From Sycobia sp. Sy_11 (taxonomy: Eukaryota > Arthropoda > Insecta > Hymenoptera > Epichrysomallidae): 64,000 bases of DNA. The stretch is taken from NCBI GenBank assembly GCA_018907035.1, contig JACCIC010000065.1:599001-663000 (forward strand), in the 5' to 3' direction. A model generated the notes under the pieces. It worked only from the letters and a program-made list of their open reading frames with translations, made no database searches and was not told the DNA's origin. Position 1 is the stretch's first letter; each line of letters opens with the position of its first letter. The translations under genes and the position numbers were made by a program. Positions 55,745-64,000 of the stretch are shown here, piece after piece.

Positions 55745-58700
55745 ATGAAGCATTTTCACCAGTTTTTATTTTTGTGTATATTTTGGATTATATATTCTTT
55801 TAAAAGTACAGTTTGTTCTGATAGCATTTATGAACAAATTTCTCCATATATGTAAGCATTCAATTCAACAAATTTTCTTTGTACAAGAAAAGAATAATTT
55901 ATTTCTATATTTACTTATTTTAATTACAGACAATATTCAGATATAATTGATCCGAATTCTTTATATTATAATTCTATATCACATGAAACTCAAGTACCTG
56001 ACAATGATGCAACTAATGTCCATAATAGTGAAATGTAAGAAAAACTAATTTTGAATTCAAGTTAATAATTTATTTATCATTCTTGTAAATCTAACGAAAT
56101 AAAATTTAGGATGGTCCAAAATAGGCATAATCATCAAACATATTGCAAAGATAACCAATATGAAGTTTTTTCCAGAAGATTGATAAATTTATTAATTTTA
56201 AGTAGCAGTTTTAAGGTAATATTTTATTTATTAAATATTATTTTAAGTAAGTTCGATAATATGCTAAACAATTTTCAGATAAAAAATAGTTTAGCTTTGG
56301 GTAAATTAGATTTAGAAGCCACTGTTGAAGAACTAGAAATTCTAAAAAGTTTTGGAGAAGGCAAAATTTCTGTTAGACAAGTTGATCATATAATTAGTAA
56401 CATTATACGCCAGCCTCAGTCTAGTTTATTTCATGAAGCTCTTGACTATAGTGATAAAATAGCAATTTATCTATATCAACACGTAAGTTTAATGTTTTTT
56501 CAGATTAACAATTATGCTGTATGTATTTTTATTATTAATATTACATGAAAAAACTTTCTATTTACAAGTTAATATAAGATCAGCATAATATTTAAACAAT
56601 TATAGTATAATATGTTTTAAAATTATAAATTTAGAAATAGAAATTAATACAGTGAAAATTTATAAGTATAATTATTAAAACAGTTATTAACTAGTTTACT
56701 TTTATTCAACATTGTTTTCGTTTCAGAGAGTGATGTTTAGTACCTTACTTCTAGGTTTATTTGTGATTATGATTGCTCTTAAAATAAAATGGACACGGTT
56801 GAAAATTATAATTTTAATATTTGATATTATAATAATAATCAGTTTTATTCTTACGTGGTGGGAGCTTCTTCAGGTTTGTTATTACTAATTCATAATATTT
56901 ACTTATGCTCATGATTTTCATAATAATTTTTAAATAATGAATAGGAAAGTGAGATTAAATTAGCAGCTCAGCAACATGTTTATTCACAAATACCTGATGA
57001 ATGTAGGCAGCATGAACTTAATTTTTTCAGATCAGTTGGATTATTTTTCGGTAATTATTTTACAAAATTCATTTTCAGCCTATACAATTTTCAATTTAAT
57101 TTTATTTGATCAATTTAAAATGACAATATAGTGATATATACCTAAGATAAGTAATATGAATAATGAAACTCTTTCTAATTAATAATTTTTTAGGCATTGG
57201 TAAAGGTGATTGTTTGAAATATTATGAAGGAGTGATGGCAGACCCTGTATTAAAAGTAACGCCATTGTATGCATTTTCTCACATGATCATGAAATTAGTT
57301 TTTCTTCCACTATCAATGGCTATTAATTTGTTATCTGATGCTATTGAAAATATTACAAGTAATTTTAGAAAAAATATAAAACTTAGATGATAAGAATGTA
57401 AGATACTAATATTGTTTTTTTAATTACAGGTCCATTGTGGTTCCCAGTCAAACAAATAGCTCAGTATTTATTAATTTTATCTTTACCAGTTTTAATTATT
57501 ACACTAATATTTATATTAATTGGTGGATCCATTGGAGTTAGATTAGGACCTTTTCTGCATTTCTATCTTCATGGAAAACAATCAAACCCTTTGTTGAATT
57601 CCTTAGACAATAAAGATCGGCAAGCTATAGAAGTTATCCATTCTGTAAGTATATTTAACTTTTTTGAAACTGAATTATTAAGGAGATTTAACAGTAAAAA
57701 GTAACGATCATAAGCAAAAAATATTTTCATCGATTTAACAATTTTAAAGCATTGCTTCTGAATGACAAAATATTGTTAAGTGAGGTAATTGCCTCCAAGA
57801 AAAAAAATTATATTTTTGAAATTTGTGCAACATCAAAACTTGTGGCGAAAATTGATAAATACAATGCAAGATGATAAGCATCTGAAATAACCAAATATAC
57901 AATACCATATGGCCTGCGTCAGAAAACAAAGCTTATTTTTTTTGATTAATTCATTTTAAAGTAATATGATATCCAACGCCGTGAAACTCGGTAGCTATCA
58001 TCAAAATAAAAGAATTGGTACTATGTTAAGTTGTGCTAAACCAAAATCCGAACCGAAAGTTGTAAAATACTATGCAAAAGGGTGACCCATTTTACTACTG
58101 ACTTTTGCGAATTTTCCAACATCTTTTTAAGTTAATTTTTTAAATTAATTTTATTATTAGCATTATATATAGTCAAATTAAATTTAACATGAAATATGGT
58201 AATAAAAACATGTTAATTTTTATTATTCTGAGTTACATTTTTAGTATAAAATATTTAAAATAAAATAAAGAAGATAAACTATTTAACTAAATAATTAGAA
58301 AGGCTCAATACAAGGCACTAGCACAGGCACACGACACACACGCGCGCGTGCGCGCATGAATGTTTAGAGCTTTTTATTTTTTTATAATTTGTATACTATA
58401 ATTGAATATATAAGTAAAAGTGTAAGAAATTGAGAACAAAATGTTAAGAAAGGTAAATTTTTATAGAAGTTGTCAGAGACAATTTTTCAGAACACAAGAA
58501 ACTGTAATATTTCTTCTTCATAAATATAAATCAACTTAAAGTAAATAAATTGTACCACATGACTGATATGGTACAGTTTATATACTCAAATGATTCAAGT
58601 GTTTAACATAATTTTGCTTTTCAGTTAAAAAAACAGAAGTCTCCTTAATCTGCTCATGACATAAATTTAAGACATTTCTAATAATTCAGTTTACATTATT

Positions 58701-59097
58701 TGTAGATATTAGAAAATTAATTTATTTAATTTTGTAAAAATATTTAAACTTTGAAATAAAATTTTTTTAGGAAATTCGCGAAGTTAATCGCATTATATCC
58801 GCTAAAAAAAAACCAGCATTGACAATGAAGAAAAAATTAAAAAGAAATATAAAAACTATTCAAAGTGAAACTCAAACTGAAAAGATTCAGAATTGGAAAT
58901 GTGAAAAGGAACGAGAAAATGATAGTAATAGTGATGACTTTCCAGAAGAAAATGAATATGAAAAAATATTTAAAATAAATTACAATGAAGATGTAAAGCA
59001 AATAGATAATACGAAAGATAATATCAAAAAAGTTCAAAAAATTCAAAATGTAGCAAATGAAAAAGAAAAAATTCTAAAATTAGAAGACTGTAAATAA
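55745..59097 (+). CDS. CLCC1: CLCC1 (chloride channel CLIC-like 1) family membrane protein, complete, nine exons
   Basis: Exons 55745-55851, 55930-56034, 56110-56215, 56279-56482, 56727-56873, 56945-57050, 57194-57358, 57430-57644 and 58771-59097; phases sum to 494 codons including stop. Seen: an N-terminal signal peptide (FLFLCIFWIIYSF), a lumenal helical segment with SFGEGKISVRQVD, two hydrophobic spans (about residues 177-191 and 198-221), the family block DCLKYYEGVMADPVLKVTP (about residues 263-281), a third span (about 325-350), and a Lys/Glu-rich cytosolic tail (386-493). Known: vertebrate CLCC1 is an ER membrane protein linked to anion conductance and ER homeostasis. The tail lacks conserved motifs I can name. 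AATAAA-like signals occur just after the stop. Confidence 0.85.
57645..58770 (+). other. Long last intron of the CLCC1-like gene
   Basis: 1.1 kb, much longer than the other introns of this gene (roughly 60-330 bases). It holds a CA/CG microsatellite at about 58325-58358. If unspliced, the protein would end at 57704 with a short alternative tail (SIFNFFETELLRRFNSKK). Confidence 0.6.
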
Positions 59098-59551
59098 TTT
59101 TGATTATATAATAATAAAGACTGTAAGTAATATTTATTACTTGAGAGCTTCATATACTTTTTAAACAATTTAATGCTGCTATATTTATACTCTCAATTAG
59201 TGGTGCTAATTCAATGGCAGAGGTCTATCATCTGTTTGTAAACAAAGTACTGGTAAAATGTAGTAGTTAACTCCGGCCACTAAATTACTAGTTCTTCACT
59301 CTAGAGATGGAGCCATCGTAGGCCTCAATGTCATACTTTAATTACTTTTATGCTTTAATGTTAGATGATTCTATAAGTGAATTTTATTGTAAAATAATGA
59401 TCATATCAAACTCATTTTGTTAGCTAAGATTTATTATAGATGTAATATTAGCATTTGTATATATAATAAACATATTGTATTTTTAATACTAAAAAGATTT
59501 TTATTATTTTTATTGTTGTATTAGTTAAATGTGATAATTTTCCTACATAAA

Positions 59552-59617
<66 letters not shown>

Positions 59618-60053
59618 GTCAATATGTTGAAGTTCCACAGCTTGTTTGTCTAAATATCCAAGGTATTATGAATATTTTTAATTAATATTATTTCACTTAT
59701 AATTTATTAATTAATTGACCTTATCTGTCACAATACATAAATCATAAGCAGATCATAGCTTTAACTCCATTTCGTTTAAAAAATTTGCAAATATTACTAT
59801 CATCTTAGATACTATATATTTATAGAATCTAAGGTGTGTTTGTTCCATAGCATTTCAGTGACTTGTGCTGTGTTTGTGTGTTGTGTACTGATCATCATCA
59901 GTATTACCCTCAAACTATAATAGTGCTGGCCTATTTGATGCTGTAGAAGGGATTAAAAGATTAAAAAATTTGAAACTGAGCTGGAATACTGCAAGCGAAT
60001 GAGAAAAGAAGATTGCGCGTGAAGGAGAAAAAGAGAGAGGGAGAGAGGGGAGG

Positions 60054-60098
<45 letters not shown>

Positions 60099-60704
60099 TA
60101 CTGTCAGCAGTGTTAGTTAGTCAAACGCGAAAGCAGAGTAAATTTAATATCTCCTTAATATAACGTTATGATACTTGAGTGTTTCTGAATTGATCGTGCC
60201 AGGTGCTAGCATGTTAAACTATATTAGTTTGTAATTAGCTAACATCTAAATTGTTCACATTGCTGACGAAAAAGACTGAATGTAACATAGTATCTATATT
60301 TATAGGTTGTAGACTAGATTTCGCATCAACTTTGCACTTGCGAGATATCGAAACAATGTAAACAGTGAAACAGCACCTGTAATATAGATGTGTATATATA
60401 AACCAGACATAAGACACATCGAGTTGCGTATGGTTGCCTGCAGTGCAAAAGCATTAGGTACTTATAACGAATAATAAAGAAAGGAACACAAAGAGATTGC
60501 ATTATAAAAACCATCTAAGATTTGTGCCAAAGAAAGATTATTATCTCAATTGTAAATGTACACTAAGAGACTTTCATTTACTGCGCATGTAAACGCAGTT
60601 CAGAGCTTTTTTGAAGGTGTTTTTATTCATTGCCTTTTAAAGCGTTGCAGTCGCTAAATTTGTGTCTATAGATATGTCCAATCATTATAGTTCCCTTTTT
60701 TTAG
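59098..60704. other. Non-coding sequence after CLCC1 with microsatellites
   Basis: (TA)n at 59553-59613 and (GA)n at about 60030-60096. No supported exon; it may include 3' UTR of CLCC1 or intron of an unknown gene. Confidence 0.45.
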
Positions 60705-60842
60705 AAGGGAAGAGAATTACTGAAAGTGATTGAGGAAGAAAAAGTGAAGCATCATTTCGTCGCAATGCAGACGAGGATCAAACATGCCCTGAAACGCTTT
60801 GAGTCGACGGCGACCTCCATGGCGATGATGTCGATGCGATGA
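60705..60842 (+). other. Candidate coding exon, plus strand, unassigned
   Basis: Directly after CCCTTTTTTTAG (a good acceptor) a 45-codon frame runs to TGA with protein-like composition and higher G+C than its surroundings: KGRELLKVIEEEKVKHHF at the start, KHALKRFEST in the middle, MAMMSMR at the end. It begins on a codon boundary with no nearby ATG, as expected of a terminal exon. It may be the last exon of an unseen gene or an alternative CLCC1 end. Confidence 0.35.
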
Positions 60843-60856
60843 GGTTATTATGTTTT

Positions 60857-60874
60857 ATATATATATATATATAT

Positions 60875-60932
<58 letters not shown>
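60857..60932. repeat. (TA)n microsatellite
   Basis: TA run of more than 70 bases with one ATTATATTATA interruption. Confidence 0.9.
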
Positions 60933-60934
<2 letters not shown>

Positions 60935-63900
60935 GATATAGTAGATTGTTCGTTTTCTTATTAATTTTTTTTGTTTCCGATTTATATCTTACATGCTTAA
61001 TGAGAATAAGCACTCTGAGGTGCGACGTGAAAATGCACGTAGTTTTAAACTTTTTCGCTCAATTAGCTTAACCGTGATCACAAAAAAGCAGTAGAATAGA
61101 AATAGATGTTCATAAGAGCATAATAATAGTGAATTTATTTGTTGCCTATTTATTTAAAGAAATTGACAGCGAAACCCTATAAAATATGTGGTGCTTGGTT
61201 GGATAAATAAGTATTCTTTTAAATTTTTTCTAAAATATACGTGTTTGAAAATCCTTAAAAATTTTATGAATTTTATATGTAATAAATAATTCTTTTTTAA
61301 AATATTTTTAAGATATCCGGGTTTTAGAAATTCTGATTCATTATATTAGTATAAAAAAAACCGGCACCTAGAATTTAATTTACAATTGTGCTTATTACTA
61401 TTGTAAAAGTAGCTTACTGATCCATCTGCATACGCGCGCACGTCACACACACACACGCGCGCGCGCGCGCGCACACATGAATAAATAGAAGTAATTCTTA
61501 TATATTTGAAAAAATTACGTTTTGTAATAGAATAAACGAATCTTAGTGTTTAAATATGTAAATATATATTAATTTTTAAATAATTTAAGTCATATGCCTA
61601 CGGTTTCTTTTACCAATAAATTAAATATATACATTTAACATTTTTATCTATTAAAAATAAATATCATATCTTACACTATAAAAATTGACATTCTGTAGAG
61701 TTTGAAGTATATATAGAAATTTACTAATTACAAACGATGATAAATTATATTAAAATATTTAATAAATAATATTTAGAAAAATGTGGGTATTATAGCTATA
61801 TTATTGAATTCACTAATAGTCACAGGTTTTATGAATAATATATAATATAATAATTATTGCTTAAAACTCATTAGTAATATTTTTAAAATTGTAATTAATT
61901 GTTTGATATAGTATATATGCATTTGATAGTAGTGGCAGTTTATAGTGCTTTATAATTTGTTACCTATTTATAATTATTTTTAAACATGAAAATAATTTTC
62001 ATTTATTAAACTTTAAAATATATTTTTTATGTAGATTAACATATGTATTATATATTTACGCAAAATTACGAATAATCAATGATTAATTAGCTGATATAGT
62101 AACTTATATATAAATTCCTCGAGAGATGTAAGTATATGTAGGTATGTCGTATCGTTCACTGCTTGTCCTAAAACTTTTCACACTTCATGTAATAATATTA
62201 CCATGCAAGTGAAAGAGATAGCTAAGCTAATGAAAAAGTGAGTTTTTGAACATATATTAATCGATTAAGAAAAAGCTGCATGTGTATTTTACGCAATTGA
62301 AATCTAAAGAAAGTACAAATTTTTTATAATTAAACATTTATTACAGCTATCTTGTGTTATTATTTGCAAATAAAAAGCCGTAAGTCACTGAAAAGTTTTA
62401 TTCGTCGATATTATCGGTACGTCATCATAATGAATCTTAGAACGATCGCATGTCAATTTTGGGCCTTTTTCAATTTCATATAAGAATAAAGACTGAAACT
62501 ATAAAATATAAAATACATACTACTTCCTTCTGAAATGGTTTCAAGTAAAGTTTATTTACTACTATATAGAAGGAAGTATTGTTATTCATACATAGAAAAT
62601 TATTCAATCGCAGATTATACTCTAAAAAGAAGAAGTAGTTTGTATAATTTTTGCATTCACCGAAAAAAATCGCACACATTGTTATAAAATGCTTGACATA
62701 TTTCAGAAAGATACGGTTATTGACAATAACATCTTTTCCATATATGTAAAATATTTTTAACGTAAATTCAACGACTTTTTATCGTATTACTTGTACGCTT
62801 TAATAAAAGTTTATATAAATTACGATCTTTAATATAGGGTTTTAAAGAGAGAGGTTTTAATGTATAACAAATATATTTTCCAGTTTACAGTTTTGATTAT
62901 TTATTTTTTTTAATATTATAAGTTCATAATGTCTTATGAATCTAAAAAAATATAGTATACCAGTTATTAATAACCACACACCCACACACACACACACACA
63001 CACACACAAGCTACAAGCTTGAGTTATTTTACAAATAAACACTATGTTTTTTCTGTCTATTTTTCGAAATGAGCAAACGCGTGCTGTTTTTATAATAAAT
63101 ATAATACATTGGAAGTAACGTTAATATTAAATATTTTGTGGATTATAAAGATAACTATCTCTTTGAATTTGAATTTGAATTTTTATTTTTAATTTGGATT
63201 TAAATTTTGAATATTACTAATAACAATGGATATAAGTAGTAATTGATATAAAAAAAGACTCCATCTAGGGCGATAAATAAATAGTATTTCGGACAATTTG
63301 TATAAAAATTCGAGTTTTAGAATAATTTTCTAATCGACAATACGAATGCGCAACATCAATGAGCCGTAATAAATTATAATTTTTTCTATACGTTCATGTA
63401 CAAAATTCTAAAATTTGTATATAATGTTCTTATCAATAAAAAAGGTGTGAAGTTATATCGTATTGAAATTGAACAGTTTGGATGTGAGTTTGAGTTTACG
63501 ACTATGAATTTGTATAATTATCTAATATAACCAGAAGCCATATTTACTCGCTTTCAAAATGTATATTGCGTGGGAATATAAAAATAATTGTTTAATATCC
63601 ATTCTAATACATATTATTGTTTTAGAAACAAATTATATGTCGTGTAACTTTATGAAAATATTCTTATAAAAAGGTAAAAGACATTTAATAGCTATGAATT
63701 TCCCTCAGATATAATTTAAATAGTTTCTAACATAATTTTATCATATTGAAATCAAATGCACGAGTATTCACTTCAATTAAACCTTACAGTTTTATACATT
63801 GTTAATTAAAAAATCTTATAATAAACGATTTCTTTTTACAGGATAATTTTAAAACTTGAAGCGCTAAGCATGTTAGCTTAAGCATGTCCAAAGATCGGAT

Positions 63901-64000
63901 ACAATTATCAAGCATGCGCAATAGCGCCTTAACTTCATTAGGTTACGAATGAAAAATACACTTATACAACTTTCCATATATATACATGGAAAGTAAGTTT
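60933..64000. other. AT-rich sequence to the end of the window
   Basis: Contains CA/CG repeats at about 61436-61476 and (CA)n at 62978-63009. Scattered short frames, none with splice or homology support. Confidence 0.5.

Overview
This window is a piece of an arthropod nuclear genome, most probably an insect and plausibly a hymenopteran such as an ant. The evidence is spliced host genes with short AT-rich introns, a very AT-rich background, many (TA)n, (CA)n and (GA)n microsatellites, and a transposon load typical of insects: two mariner families, BEL/Pao, Ty3/gypsy-type LTR elements, a P-like/THAP9-like transposase and a Penelope-like fragment. The species is an inference; no rRNA or mitochondrial sequence is present to fix it.

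Three host genes lie at the edges. At the left end (71-1983, +) are the last six coding exons of a SHP2/corkscrew-type tyrosine phosphatase, including the [10 protein letters not shown] active site and a Grb2-type YTNI tail motif. At 6922-8960 (-) is a complete seven-exon SAP-domain ribonucleoprotein gene (SARNP/CIP29/Tho1 family, 282 codons). At 55745-59097 (+) is a nine-exon membrane protein of the CLCC1 (chloride channel CLIC-like 1) family, 493 codons. A GA- and CpG-rich first-exon candidate (about 51700-52249) may be the promoter or 5' UTR of CLCC1 or of a more distant gene. Two further exon-like open frames (54364-54489 minus, 60705-60842 plus) are not assigned to genes.

The middle, about 10.7-50 kb, is a transposon island. 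From left to right it holds: a mariner relic (10.7 kb) abutting a BEL/Pao relic (11.1-13.8 kb, minus); a P-like transposase relic (13.8-16.1 kb) split by a second mariner; a GC-hairpin-rich non-coding stretch (16.3-17.3 kb); a decayed Ty3/gypsy copy (17.6-22.8 kb) interrupted by an inverted-repeat island; an LTR-like block (22.8-23.5 kb); a second inverted-repeat composite (25.0-27.2 kb); Penelope and mariner fragments (27.2-27.8 kb); and a LINE RNase H relic (about 30 kb).

The largest structure is a three-level nest. An outer LTR retroelement with gag, protease, integrase and env occupies 30639-48214 on the plus strand. A second, minus-strand LTR element (31108-39979) sits inside the outer 5' LTR. 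A full-length mariner with an uninterrupted 346-codon transposase (36390-37670) sits inside that. Both LTR elements keep gag, protease and integrase sequence but lack reverse transcriptase and RNase H. The outer element's env does not look like the baculovirus-F-type env of classical errantiviruses; it resembles the glycoproteins of chuvirus-like negative-strand RNA viruses and is broken in several places. These are the most interesting parts of the window.

Coordinates were read by eye; exon borders were checked by codon-phase bookkeeping but may be off by a base or two.
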